The position numbers and the translations under genes were made by a program. Positions 8,349 to 17,492 of a stretch of 64,000 nucleotides of DNA are shown piece after piece. The notes beneath the pieces are model-generated. The model saw nothing but the letters and a program-made list of their open reading frames with translations. It was not told the origin of the DNA and did no database searches. Numbering within the stretch: the stretch's first letter is position 1; each line of letters opens with the position of its first letter. Source of the stretch: Mycolicibacterium rufum (GTDB lineage Bacteria; Actinomycetota; Actinomycetes; Mycobacteriales; Mycobacteriaceae); contig NZ_CP092427.2 of the NCBI RefSeq assembly GCF_022374875.2, positions 682,001-746,000 on the forward strand, read 5' to 3'.

Positions 8349-9146
8349 ATGACCGACACCGACTCGCCTGCCACCGCTCCCGGGACCGCGCGCCGCGGCT
8401 TCGGCGTCGACGTCGGCGGCAGCGGCGTCAAGGGCGGCATCGTCGACCTCGACACCGGCGAGCTGGTCGGTGAGCGCTTCAAGCTGCCGACCCCGCAGCC
8501 GAGTACCCCGGATGCCGTCGCGGCCACCATCGCCGAGGTGGTCAAGCACTTCGGCTGGGAGGGCTCGCTCGGCGTGACGTACCCCGGCGTGGTGACCGAC
8601 GGCATCGTGCGCACCGCCGCCAACGTCGACAAGGGGTGGATCGGCGCGAACGCGCGCGAGGTGATCAGCGCCGCCCTGGGCGGCCGGCGGGTGACGGTGC
8701 TGAACGACGCCGACGCCGCCGGACTCGCCGAGGAGAAGTTCGGCGCAGGCCAGGACCACACCGGTGTCATCGTGCTGCTCACGTTCGGCACCGGCATCGG
8801 CTCGGCGGTGATCCACAACGGGGCGTTGCTGCCGAACACCGAATTCGGCCACCTCGAGGTGGGCGGCAAGGAGGCCGAGCACCGCGCGGCCAGTTCGGTC
8901 AAGGAACGCAAGGACTGGAGCTACGAGCGCTGGACGCAGGAGGTCACCAAGGTGCTGGTGGCCATCGAGAACGCCATCTGGCCCGACCTGTTCATCGCCG
9001 GCGGCGGCATCAGCCGCAAGGCCGACAAGTGGATTCCGCTGCTGAAGAACCGCACGCCAGTGGTGGCCGCGGCGCTGCAGAACAGCGCAGGGATCGTCGG
9101 CGCGGCGATGGCCGCCGAGGTCGACATCACCGCTACCGACGAGTAA
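8349..9146 (+). CDS. ppgK: Polyphosphate glucokinase
   Basis: ROK-family glucokinase that phosphorylates glucose using polyphosphate or ATP, 265 residues, the length of the M. tuberculosis enzyme. Motifs: the phosphate loop GVDVGGSGVKGG near residue 20, LNDADAAGLAE carrying the catalytic Asp, and FGTGIGSA. The zinc-binding Cys motif of other ROK kinases is absent, as usual for PpgK. ATG 8349 follows AGAGGAG. It lies upstream of sigA on the same strand, but a 198-bp gap with its own promoter separates them. Confidence 0.94.
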   Translation: MTDTDSPATAPGTARRGFGVDVGGSGVKGGIVDLDTGELVGERFKLPTPQPSTPDAVAATIAEVVKHFGWEGSLGVTYPGVVTDGIVRTAANVDKGWIGANAREVISAALGGRRVTVLNDADAAGLAEEKFGAGQDHTGVIVLLTFGTGIGSAVIHNGALLPNTEFGHLEVGGKEAEHRAASSVKERKDWSYERWTQEVTKVLVAIENAIWPDLFIAGGGISRKADKWIPLLKNRTPVVAAALQNSAGIVGAAMAAEVDITATDE

Positions 9147-9203
9147 CGGCGCGCCCGGCCCGTCAAATTTGCCGCTCGGCACGGTGCGCACCCACACTGT
9201 CGT

Positions 9204-9209
9204 TACAAT
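9204..9209 (+). promoter_or_regulatory. Possible -10 element for sigA
   Basis: TACAAT in the 198-bp gap before sigA matches the mycobacterial TANNNT -10 consensus. It would put transcription start near 9216 and leave a leader of about 130 bases. No convincing -35 is seen at 17 bp. Confidence 0.35.
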
Positions 9210-9344
9210 GGTCGTCGGCGGCCGCCCACACACCGAGAGCGGCGGAGAATCCCACCTCGAGATCGTCGCCGACATTCGACATAGCCGACACTTTTCGGCG
9301 GCGCACGCGTGCGCGCCGAAACCCGCACGATTGGAAGGGTGTAC

Positions 9345-10832
<1,488 letters not shown>

Positions 10833-10834
10833 GT

Positions 10835-10851
10835 CGGCGCACCAAGCGCCG
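10835..10851 (+). terminator. Weak hairpin after sigA
   Basis: CGGCGC-ACCAA-GCGCCG, a 6-bp perfect stem with a 5-base loop, starts 3 bases after the sigA stop. It has no T-run, as is common for mycobacterial intrinsic terminators. The next gene starts 42 bases later with its own -10 (TAGATT, 10879-10884). Confidence 0.4.
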
Positions 10852-10892
10852 TCCAAGAAATCGTCAAGGCGGGTCGCCTAGATTCGTCCACC

Positions 10893-11978
10893 ATGGGACG
10901 ACGACTGCCGCCGGTGCGGCTGATCCAGACGATCGACCGCGTGCGCGCGGCCTTGGCCACCGTGCACCGCGCCACGGCACCCGGCAATGTCGCCCTGCTG
11001 GAACTGGCCACCGGCGCGTGGACCACGCAGGTGCTCTACGTCGCGGCGAAGCTCGGCATCGCCGATCAGTTGGCGGCCGGCCCGCGACCCGCCGCCGACG
11101 TGGCCGCCGCGGTGGGCGCTGATCCCGACGCCGTGTACCGCCTGATGCGCGCGATGACCAGCCGCGGCGCGCTGCGGGAACGGCGCGACGGCCGGTTCGC
11201 GCTGACCCCCGTCGGAGAGGCGCTGCGGACCGACACCGAGGGGTCGCTGCGCGACATGGTGCTGTTCATCGGACATCCCGCGCGCTGGGCGGATTGGGGC
11301 TCGCTGATGTACTCGGTGCAGACCGGCGAGCCGGCCGCCGAGATGCTGCGCGGGATGCCGTTCTTCGAGTATCTGGACACCGATCCCGAGTTCGCCGCGG
11401 TATTCAACAACGCGATGACGGCGGCCAGCGGCCTGTCGAACGAGGTGGCGCTGCAGGCCTACGACTTCACCGGGTGCCGGCTCGTCGTCGACGTCGGCGG
11501 CGGCCACGGGGCGGTGCTGGCCACGATCCTGCGCAGCGCGCCGGACGCCCGCGGCGTGCTGTTCGACCTCCCGGCGGTGGTCGAGGGGGCGGGACCGCTG
11601 CTCGACGGCGCCGGTGTCGCCCATCGGGCCGCGATCGAGGGTGGGTCGTTTCTGGAGTCGGTGCCCGCCGGCGGCGACCTCTATGTGATGAAGAACATCA
11701 TCCACGACTGGGACGACGAGCACGCGCTGGCGATCCTGCGCAACGTCCGCACCGGGATCGCCGAGGGCGGCCGGCTGCTGCTGCTGGAAATGGTGCTGCC
11801 GGAACGGGCGTCGTCGTTCATCGGGCACATGCTCGACCTGGAGATGCTGCTGATGCTGCACGGGCGCGAGCGCACCCGCGCCCAGTACGCAGATCTGTTG
11901 AACCGCGCCGGTTTCCGGCTGAACCGGGTGATCCCGACGGTCAGCCCAGTGTCGGTGGTGGAGGCCGTGGCGATCTAG
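10893..11978 (+). CDS. SAM-dependent O-methyltransferase (plant-type, dimerising)
   Basis: 361-residue class I methyltransferase of the caffeate/hydroxyneurosporene O-methyltransferase type. An N-terminal winged-helix dimerisation domain covers about residues 30-110 (ELATGAWTTQVLYVAAKLGI). The SAM-binding motif VVDVGGGHG is at 198-206, and NIIHDWDDEHAL holds the likely catalytic His271. ATG 10893 lies 8 bases after TAGATT, suggesting a leaderless start. Substrate unknown: a small hydroxylated aromatic or polyketide is the family-based guess. It is not part of the M. tuberculosis gene order as I know it, so it is an accessory gene here. Confidence 0.85.
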   Translation: MGRRLPPVRLIQTIDRVRAALATVHRATAPGNVALLELATGAWTTQVLYVAAKLGIADQLAAGPRPAADVAAAVGADPDAVYRLMRAMTSRGALRERRDGRFALTPVGEALRTDTEGSLRDMVLFIGHPARWADWGSLMYSVQTGEPAAEMLRGMPFFEYLDTDPEFAAVFNNAMTAASGLSNEVALQAYDFTGCRLVVDVGGGHGAVLATILRSAPDARGVLFDLPAVVEGAGPLLDGAGVAHRAAIEGGSFLESVPAGGDLYVMKNIIHDWDDEHALAILRNVRTGIAEGGRLLLLEMVLPERASSFIGHMLDLEMLLMLHGRERTRAQYADLLNRAGFRLNRVIPTVSPVSVVEAVAI

Positions 11979-11982
11979 TCGA

Positions 11983-13632
11983 TCAGTCGGCGCAGTTGCC
12001 GGCGCCACCCGCCCCGCCGGCGCCGCCGGCGCCGCCCTTCGTGCCGGTCGGCCCGCTTCCGGCCTGGCCGGCCGCGCCGGCCGCGCCGGCGCTGCGGTCG
12101 CGTGCGCCGCCGGAGCCGCCCGTGCCGCCGGTACCCCCGCTCCCACCGCCGCCGGTGGATCCGATGGCGCCGTCACGTCCTGCCGAGCCGTCCTGCGCGC
12201 TGCCCGCGCCACCGCGGCCGCCCGCACCGCCGACACCGCCGTCGCCACCCGCGCCGCCGGCGCCGCCCGCAGCCCCGTCGCCGCCGTCGCCCGGTGTCAC
12301 GGTGCCGCGGACCGGATCGGACAGGTCCACGCCGCCGTCGCCGCCGTCGCCGCCCTGTCCCCCCGCCGCGCCGTTGCCGCCGCGGCCACCGGCGCCTCCG
12401 GATCCACCGGCACCACCGGTCCCGGTCAGACTGCCGGCGCGACCGCCGGCTCCCCCGGCACCGCCGGCCGTGCCGGTGCTGCCGGTCGCTCCGGTGCCTC
12501 CCGCGCCGCCGTCACCGCCGGCTCCGCCGAAGCCGACGGTGTAGCCGATGTCGACCGAGCCGCCGTCGCCGCCGTCTCCGCCGCGGGCCCCGACACCGCC
12601 GATCCCGCCGTTGCCGCCCCGCCCGCCGAAGACCGCGGCGCCGGGAACGAGCTGCTGCGCCACGCCGGCGTTGCCGCCGTCGCCGCCCATGCCTCCGCCG
12701 GCCCCGTCCCCGCCGTCGCCACCGTCACCGCTGACGAGGAATTCGTGCGGGGCCGCCAGGAACCCGCTGGCGCCCTGCCCGGTGCCGCCCTGACCGCCGG
12801 ACTGGTTGGTGCCCGGCGTCCCGTCCGCGCCGGGCCCGCCGGCGGCTCCGGTGACCGCGCCGTCGACGACGGTGTTGGTGGTCGGCAGCCCGATCGATCC
12901 GCGGTAGCTCGGTGTGCCCTGGGCGCCGCGCCCGACGGGCGCCGGGTTGACCCCGTCGAGGCCGGTCCCACCGACCCCGCCATTGCCGCCGTTGCCGCCG
13001 TTGCCGTGCAGTGACCCGGCCGCGCCGCCTGCTCCGCCGTTGCCGCCGCGGACTCCCGGCCCGCCGTCGGCGCCGTTGCCGCCATCACCGCCGTTGCCGG
13101 TCTGCGCGAACCGACCGGCGTTGCCGCCGGCGCCGCCGTCCTGGCCGGGCGAGGTGCCGTCGCCCCCGCGGCCGCCGTCACCGCCAAAGAGCCCGCCGTT
13201 GCCACCCTTGCCGCCGTTTGCACCGTTTCCACCGTTACCCCACAGCAGGCCGCCGTTGCGGCCGTTGCACGCGGCGCCGGTGCAGTCCAGCGGGGCATCG
13301 GCGCCGTCGCCGATCAGCCAGCCGCCGGTGCCCACCAGCGGCGCCCGCGGCGTCACGGCGGTCGGGCTCGTCACGGTCGCACGCGCTCCCCGATGGTTCG
13401 ACCCCGCGGAGCCCAGCCACCAAATCTCCTGTGAGGCAACATCTTCAGCAGCCAGAAGGGAATCGAAGGAAGCCAGCGCCACGTCGCGGTGTACCGGCCC
13501 GGGTGCGCCCGGGTGCATGCTGAGCGCGATCCCGGCCCCGATCATCGCGGCGCCGCCGGTGCCGACGGCGAGCCACTGCCGGACGGTCCCCCGCTGGTCA
13601 GTCGTCCCCGCCAGGCGCCCGCCCTCGGCCAT
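11983..13632 (-). CDS. PGRS-like glycine-rich repeat protein without PE domain
   Basis: 549-residue protein. The N-terminus has a hydrophobic segment (GTGGAAMIGAGIALSM, about residues 22-40) that may be a signal or membrane anchor. From about residue 100 to the end it is made of GGxGGxGG-type repeats, for instance GGLLWGNGGNGANGGKGG, very like the PGRS part of PE_PGRS proteins. No PE domain is present. It ends in NCAD. ATG 13632 is chosen for the GGGGGA six bases upstream; in-frame ATGs at 13659 and 13689 are alternatives. PGRS domains are known for calcium binding and surface exposure; here that is inference. Confidence 0.75.
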   Translation of the reverse strand: MAEGGRLAGTTDQRGTVRQWLAVGTGGAAMIGAGIALSMHPGAPGPVHRDVALASFDSLLAAEDVASQEIWWLGSAGSNHRGARATVTSPTAVTPRAPLVGTGGWLIGDGADAPLDCTGAACNGRNGGLLWGNGGNGANGGKGGNGGLFGGDGGRGGDGTSPGQDGGAGGNAGRFAQTGNGGDGGNGADGGPGVRGGNGGAGGAAGSLHGNGGNGGNGGVGGTGLDGVNPAPVGRGAQGTPSYRGSIGLPTTNTVVDGAVTGAAGGPGADGTPGTNQSGGQGGTGQGASGFLAAPHEFLVSGDGGDGGDGAGGGMGGDGGNAGVAQQLVPGAAVFGGRGGNGGIGGVGARGGDGGDGGSVDIGYTVGFGGAGGDGGAGGTGATGSTGTAGGAGGAGGRAGSLTGTGGAGGSGGAGGRGGNGAAGGQGGDGGDGGVDLSDPVRGTVTPGDGGDGAAGGAGGAGGDGGVGGAGGRGGAGSAQDGSAGRDGAIGSTGGGGSGGTGGTGGSGGARDRSAGAAGAAGQAGSGPTGTKGGAGGAGGAGGAGNCAD

Positions 13633-13713
13633 GCGCAATCCCCCCGCCGCTGATGTCATGGATTGCTGAAATCTAACCGGCAAATCCACGACGCAGTCAA
13701 TAGGCGCGCCGGG

Positions 13714-14496
13714 TCAACCCCGGCGGTCGCGCACCTTGTAGGTCGACGGCCACGACTGCCGGGTGTCGTCGCCCACCAGCGGCACGCCCCTGCTGCCGAT
13801 GCGGACGTCGTAGGCCTCCTTGCCGGCACCCACCTCACGGTTGGCGTGCTCGGTCGCCAGGTAGATCAACTGATCGATCTCCGCCTCGGCGAAGGCCACG
13901 AACGTCGTCTTGCGCACGATCTCCTCCGCGGGCGGCACCATGCGTTCGGGCAGCAGCCGGGTCAGCAGCGCGGCGACGCCGAGCAGAGAAAACGGCACCA
14001 CCCAGTAGCAGACGAACGACAGGGGTGTGCGGGTGTCCAGGATCGTGGCGTCACCCTGCACGAGCGGTGGGATCAGCGACGAGACCGTCATGCCGCCGAA
14101 CGCGGCGATCCACACCCACGTCAGCGTCGAGGTGATGCGGGCGAAGACGTCGCTGGTGATCACCTCCTTGGGCTGACCCACTTCGGCGAACTCCCGCACG
14201 AACGGCCTGCCGGTCAGTGCGCTGACCAACGTGACCGCGAAGATGCCGGCGTTGCTCAGTGGCTGGATCCACCTCTCCATGAACGGCTGACTGACCGTGA
14301 AGGTCAGCACCGCCAGGATGACGAACGTTGCGACAGCGCCGATCTCGAGCGTGCGGCCGGGCGAGTGCCGCAGCCGCGCGACGACGAACGCGGCCACGGC
14401 CACGGCGAGCGCGACCAGGACCGCCGCGGCGAACGGCACATTGCCGACCAGGACCCAGTAGACGATCCAGGGCGCGAAGCCGAAGAGTATTCCCAC
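13714..14496 (-). CDS. Polytopic membrane protein of unknown function
   Basis: 260-residue protein with about six hydrophobic spans in the first 190 residues (for example FGFAPWIVYWVLVGNVPFAA and FAAAVLVALAVAVAAFVVA), then a polar C-terminal tail of 70 residues with EEIVRKTTFVAFAEAEIDQ and a short basic end. I do not recognise a named family. It is divergent from the RidA gene and lies downstream-adjacent to the PGRS-like gene on the same strand. Start ATG 14496; no clear ribosome site. Confidence 0.65.
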   Translation of the reverse strand: MGILFGFAPWIVYWVLVGNVPFAAAVLVALAVAVAAFVVARLRHSPGRTLEIGAVATFVILAVLTFTVSQPFMERWIQPLSNAGIFAVTLVSALTGRPFVREFAEVGQPKEVITSDVFARITSTLTWVWIAAFGGMTVSSLIPPLVQGDATILDTRTPLSFVCYWVVPFSLLGVAALLTRLLPERMVPPAEEIVRKTTFVAFAEAEIDQLIYLATEHANREVGAGKEAYDVRIGSRGVPLVGDDTRQSWPSTYKVRDRRG

Positions 14497-14538
14497 GAGC
14501 GGTCAGTCTATGGAGCGACAGTGGTTAGGTTGATGCTC

Positions 14539-14907
14539 GTGCACCGGCGCGTCAACGTCTCCTCCGGATCGGCCTTCGAGTCCCAGGTCGGCTATTCGCG
14601 CGCCGTGCGCACCGGCGGGCACATCGCGGTGGCCGGGACCACCGCCCCGGGAGAATCCCCGGCGGATCAGACGCGAGAAGCGTTGCGCCGCATCGAGGTG
14701 GCACTCGGCGAGGTCGGCGCGTCCCTGTCCGATGTCGTGCGCACCCGGATCTTCGTCACCGACATCCGCAACTGGCGGGAGGTCGGCGCGGTGCACGCCG
14801 AGGTGTTCGGTGACATCCGGCCCGCGGCCACGATGGTCGAGGTGTCGGCTCTGATCGCCCCCGACCTGCTCGTCGAGATCGAAGCCGACGCCTACGTCGG
14901 GAGCTAA
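14539..14907 (+). CDS. RidA/YjgF/YER057c-family protein (Rv2704-like)
   Basis: 122-residue protein of the RidA superfamily, trimeric enamine/imine deaminases or relatives. Signature parts: YSRAVRTGGHIAVAGTT, then DQTREALRRIEVALGEVGAS and VRTRIFVTDI, whose Arg (RTRIF) is the residue that binds the substrate carboxylate in active RidA. GTG 14539 is chosen because TAGGTT (14526-14531) ends 7 bases before it (leaderless pattern); ATG 14533 would add two residues. The end overlaps the DUF952 gene by 4 bases, convergent. Confidence 0.85.
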   Translation: MHRRVNVSSGSAFESQVGYSRAVRTGGHIAVAGTTAPGESPADQTREALRRIEVALGEVGASLSDVVRTRIFVTDIRNWREVGAVHAEVFGDIRPAATMVEVSALIAPDLLVEIEADAYVGS

Positions 14908-15257
14908 ATCGGCGGCGCGAACACCCCGTCGGCGCCCGGCCGGTACGGAGTGACGCGGATCACAGCGTCAACAGGCAGTTCGCCGAACAAATGTGGGAAC
15001 ACCATGCCATCGGGATCCCCCGGAACCCCCGGCTCCCAGCGAACAGGAGAACCCAGCCGTGCCCCGTCGACGTGCAGCAGCACCAGGTCCGTGCGACCGG
15101 CGTACAGCCGATTCGCCGGCAGGTGGACCTGCTGCGGGGTGGACAGGTGCACGAACCCGACGTCGGCCAGTGACGGCGGCCGGTGCGCGCCCAGCTGTTG
15201 CGCCGTCGCCCACTCCGGTGCGGTGCACAGGTGCACGAAGTGGATCTCTGGCGGCAT
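14904..15257 (-). CDS. DUF952 family protein
   Basis: 117-residue protein with the DUF952 hallmarks: IHFVHLCTAPEWATAQ near the start (typical IYHI..EW.A pattern), VGFVHLSTPQQV in the first third, LVLLHVDGARLGSPVRWE, and VFPHLFGELPVDAVIRV near the end. The fold is related to glutathione-transferase-like/ADP-ribosyl-type small domains in family descriptions, but no activity is established. Start ATG 15257. It is divergent from the 63-residue zinc-ribbon gene. Confidence 0.85.
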   Translation of the reverse strand: MPPEIHFVHLCTAPEWATAQQLGAHRPPSLADVGFVHLSTPQQVHLPANRLYAGRTDLVLLHVDGARLGSPVRWEPGVPGDPDGMVFPHLFGELPVDAVIRVTPYRPGADGVFAPPI

Positions 15258-15389
15258 ACCGGCAGCCCCTTTCCCTCGCAACGCGGGGGGTCGTGAGACA
15301 CGACACACCCGTGAACCCCCGGGGAACAAGGCCGGAACCCCAAGCGTCTGACACAGTAGAAGTACGTCGCTACACCCTATGGAGGTGCC

Positions 15390-15581
15390 ATGACCGCAAC
15401 GCTGACCAGTCCGGAATTGACCAAGGCTGACCGCTGCGACCGTTGTGGTGCGGCGGCCCGGGTGCGCGCGAAGTTGCCGTCCGGCGCCGAATTGCTGTTC
15501 TGCCAGCACCACGCCAACGAGCACGAGGCGAAGCTGGTGGAACTCGCCGCGGTCATCGAAGTGAGTCCGCTGGAGCCGTAG
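15390..15581 (+). CDS. Small zinc-ribbon-like protein (DUF7455 type)
   Basis: 63-residue protein. CDRCGAAARVRAKLPSGAEL followed by LFCQHHANEHEAKLVE gives a CxxC plus CxHH arrangement that should bind one zinc. Start ATG 15390 has GGAGG at ideal distance, so translation should be efficient. The last residues are IEVSPLEP. It sits 27 bp before the YihY gene on the same strand. Role unknown; very conserved small proteins of this type occur across actinobacteria near sigma factor genes. Confidence 0.78.
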   Translation: MTATLTSPELTKADRCDRCGAAARVRAKLPSGAELLFCQHHANEHEAKLVELAAVIEVSPLEP

Positions 15582-15608
15582 CGCTGAATCGGCCATGCTG
15601 GACCGGTC

Positions 15609-16640
15609 ATGACTGACCAGTCACAGGGGCCGGAATCACGGCCGTCGAAGAGGCCGAGACCGTCACGCCATCACGTCCGCCACGTCGCACTGCGGACCTT
15701 GTCGAAGAGCTGGGACGATTCCATCTTCTCGGAATCGGCTCAGGCGGCATTCTGGTGCTGTCTGTCGTTGCCCCCGTTGCTGCTCGGCATGCTCGGCAGC
15801 CTCGCCTATGTGGCGCCGCTGTTCGGGCCCGACACCCTTCCGGTGATCGAGAGCCAGCTGATCAGCACGGCGGGCCGGTTCTTCTCGCCCAATGTGGTGA
15901 ACGAGATCATCGAGCCGACCGTGCGCGACATCGTCCGCGGGGCGCGCGGTGAGGTGGTCTCGATCGGCTTCGTGATCTCGCTGTGGGCCGGCTCGTCGGC
16001 GGTCTCGGCGTTCGTCGACTCGATCACCGAGGCGCACGACCAGACCCCGCTGCGGCACCCTGTGCGGCAACGGTTCTACGCGCTCGGCCTCTACGTGGTG
16101 ATGCTCGTCGGGGCGATCGCCACCGCGCCGTTCCTGGCGCTGGGCCCGCGCAAGGTGGCCGAGTTCATCCCGGACAGCTGGGACAACGTGCTGCGCTACG
16201 GGTATTACCCGGTGCTGTTCGTGGCGCTGACCGTCGCGGTGAACGTGCTCTACCGCGTCTCGCTCCCCAAGCCGCTGCCCACGCACCGGCTGCTGCTGGG
16301 GTCCGTGCTCGCCACGACGGTGTTCTTGATCGCCACCTGGGGGCTGCGGCTGTACCTCACCTGGATCACCAGCACGGGGTACACCTACGGGGCGCTGGCG
16401 ACGCCCATCGCGTTCCTGCTGTTCGCGTTCTTCCTCGGTTTCGCGATCATGATCGGCGCGGAACTCAACGCGGCGGTCCAGGAGGAGTGGCCGGCGCCGA
16501 TCACCCACGCCACCCGGGTGCGGGGATGGATCGAAGCCCGGGCCGAGGCGTTCGGCACGAACGGCTCGGCAGCCCGGGGCGCCGCGGAGCCGACACCGGC
16601 GCCGGCCGTGTCTTCGGCGCCGGACTCCCCTACGTCTTGA
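15609..16640 (+). CDS. YihY/BrkB (virulence factor BrkB family) membrane protein
   Basis: 343-residue polytopic membrane protein, equivalent to Rv2707. After a polar N-terminus, six spans follow, with family features SIFSESAQAAFWCCLSLPPL, VSIGFVISLWAGSSAVSAF and the late helix TPIAFLLFAFFLGFAIMIGA ending in ELNAA. The C-terminal 60 residues are polar and Ala/Pro-rich. Function unproven; the old RNase BN naming is not supported for this family. The 3' end overlaps the convergent DUF3039 gene by 11 bases. Confidence 0.87.
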   Translation: MTDQSQGPESRPSKRPRPSRHHVRHVALRTLSKSWDDSIFSESAQAAFWCCLSLPPLLLGMLGSLAYVAPLFGPDTLPVIESQLISTAGRFFSPNVVNEIIEPTVRDIVRGARGEVVSIGFVISLWAGSSAVSAFVDSITEAHDQTPLRHPVRQRFYALGLYVVMLVGAIATAPFLALGPRKVAEFIPDSWDNVLRYGYYPVLFVALTVAVNVLYRVSLPKPLPTHRLLLGSVLATTVFLIATWGLRLYLTWITSTGYTYGALATPIAFLLFAFFLGFAIMIGAELNAAVQEEWPAPITHATRVRGWIEARAEAFGTNGSAARGAAEPTPAPAVSSAPDSPTS

Positions 16641-16866
16641 GCTGCTCGTAGATCCGCTTGCAGTCCGGGCAGACCGGGGAGCCGGGCTTGGCCGAACGGG
16701 TCACCGGGAACACCTCGCCGCACAGGGCCACCACGTGGGTTCCCATCACCGCGCTCTCGGCGATCTTGTCCTTCTTGACGTAGTGGAAGTACTTGGGGGT
16801 GTCGCTGTCGGTCCCGTCGTCGACGCGTTCGTCGGTGTCGGTGCGCTCGATCGTGTCGGTCTGCAT
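16630..16866 (-). CDS. DUF3039 family protein (Rv2708c-like)
   Basis: 78-residue protein with an acidic N-terminus (TDTDERVDDGTDSDTP) and a conserved core KYFHYVKKDKIAESAV, then VVALCGEVFPV and CPDCKRIYEQL. The Cys in ALCG with the CxxC CPDC suggest a small zinc-binding knuckle. Start ATG 16866. Divergent from the DUF3099 gene; a 7-bp-stem hairpin lies in the intergenic region. Function unknown. Confidence 0.85.
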   Translation of the reverse strand: MQTDTIERTDTDERVDDGTDSDTPKYFHYVKKDKIAESAVMGTHVVALCGEVFPVTRSAKPGSPVCPDCKRIYEQLKT

Positions 16867-16904
16867 GAAGCCATTCTGCCTGGGAATGAATTGGTAATAA
16901 ATGC

Positions 16905-16921
16905 GACGGGCGTTGCCCGTC
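16905..16921. promoter_or_regulatory. Palindromic hairpin between divergent DUF3039 and DUF3099 genes
   Basis: GACGGGC-GTT-GCCCGTC is a perfect 7-bp inverted repeat with a 3-base centre. It lies 22 bases before the DUF3099 start and 38 bases upstream of the DUF3039 start, too close to the starts to be a useful terminator. An operator or a 5' leader hairpin is likely. Confidence 0.4.
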
Positions 16922-16943
16922 CCCGATGTGGAACAGTGGAGTT

Positions 16944-17345
16944 ATGAAACAAAGCCCAGAGCTGAGTTTCGACGACGAGGGCCGGCCGGTTCTGATCACC
17001 CGGGCCGCTCCCGCCTACGAGGAACAGCACCGTGCCCGGGTGCGGAAATATCTGACCCTGATGTCCTTCCGCATCCCTTCCCTCATCCTGGCCGCGGTCG
17101 CCTACGGCATCTGGCACAACGGCCTGATCTCACTGGCCATCGTCGTGGTGGCGATTCCGCTGCCGTGGATGGCCGTGTTGATCGCCAACGACCGTCCGCC
17201 GCGGCGGGCCGAAGAGCCGCGGCGCTACCAGAACCAGAAACGCATCCCGCTGTTTCCCACGGCCGAGCGGCCGGCCCTGGACATCGCGCGCCCCAGTGCG
17301 CCGCAACCTGATGCCGAGGGCTTCGGCGCCGGGGATCGCAGCTGA
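16944..17345 (+). CDS. DUF3099 family membrane protein (Rv2709-like)
   Basis: 133-residue protein with a soluble start (MKQSPELSFDDEGRPVLITR) and two adjacent membrane spans (about residues 45-62 and 64-84: IPSLILAAVAYGIWHNG and LISLAIVVVAIPLPWMAVLI). A polar tail follows. This is the DUF3099 family, usually found upstream of sigB in mycobacteria. ATG 16944 is preceded by TGGAG. An in-frame ATG 18 bases upstream is less likely. Function unknown. Confidence 0.84.
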   Translation: MKQSPELSFDDEGRPVLITRAAPAYEEQHRARVRKYLTLMSFRIPSLILAAVAYGIWHNGLISLAIVVVAIPLPWMAVLIANDRPPRRAEEPRRYQNQKRIPLFPTAERPALDIARPSAPQPDAEGFGAGDRS

Positions 17346-17361
17346 GCGCGTTCTGGCTCAT

Positions 17362-17379
17362 TTCTCAGCACATTCTCAG
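17362..17379 (+). promoter_or_regulatory. MprA-like direct repeat upstream of sigB
   Basis: TTCTCAG occurs at 17362-17368 and 17373-17379, an 11-bp period. It resembles the paired CTCAG-containing repeats known as MprA boxes, and in M. tuberculosis the MprAB system acts on sigB. It lies 50 bp upstream of the ECF-type -35. A third CTCTCAG is inside the promoter spacer at 17434-17440. Confidence 0.5.
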
Positions 17380-17428
17380 GTCGACCTCCGAAAACCGCAG
17401 TTCAGAACGTGTGAACCCGGCAGAACGT

Positions 17429-17456
17429 GGGAACTCTCAGCGCGTCTGGGGCGTTG
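17429..17456 (+). promoter_or_regulatory. ECF-sigma (SigE/SigH-type) promoter of sigB
   Basis: GGGAAC (17429-17434), a 17-bp spacer, and CGTTG (17452-17456) match the GGAAC-N16/17-CGTT consensus of mycobacterial SigE/SigH. The sigB start is 37 bases downstream. In M. tuberculosis sigB is known to be transcribed by these ECF sigma factors. A similar 13-mer, AGAACGTGTGAAC at 17404-17416, is repeated 18 bp later within this -35 region. Confidence 0.75.
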
Positions 17457-17492
17457 TAGCTCTTGAAAGTTCCACCCGATCAGGAGGCCGTC

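Noticed and set aside
11983..13632. Dense GC repeats as a CRISPR array or mobile repeat
   Set aside because: The repeats are short, irregular and in a continuous coding frame that gives Gly-Gly-X protein repeats.
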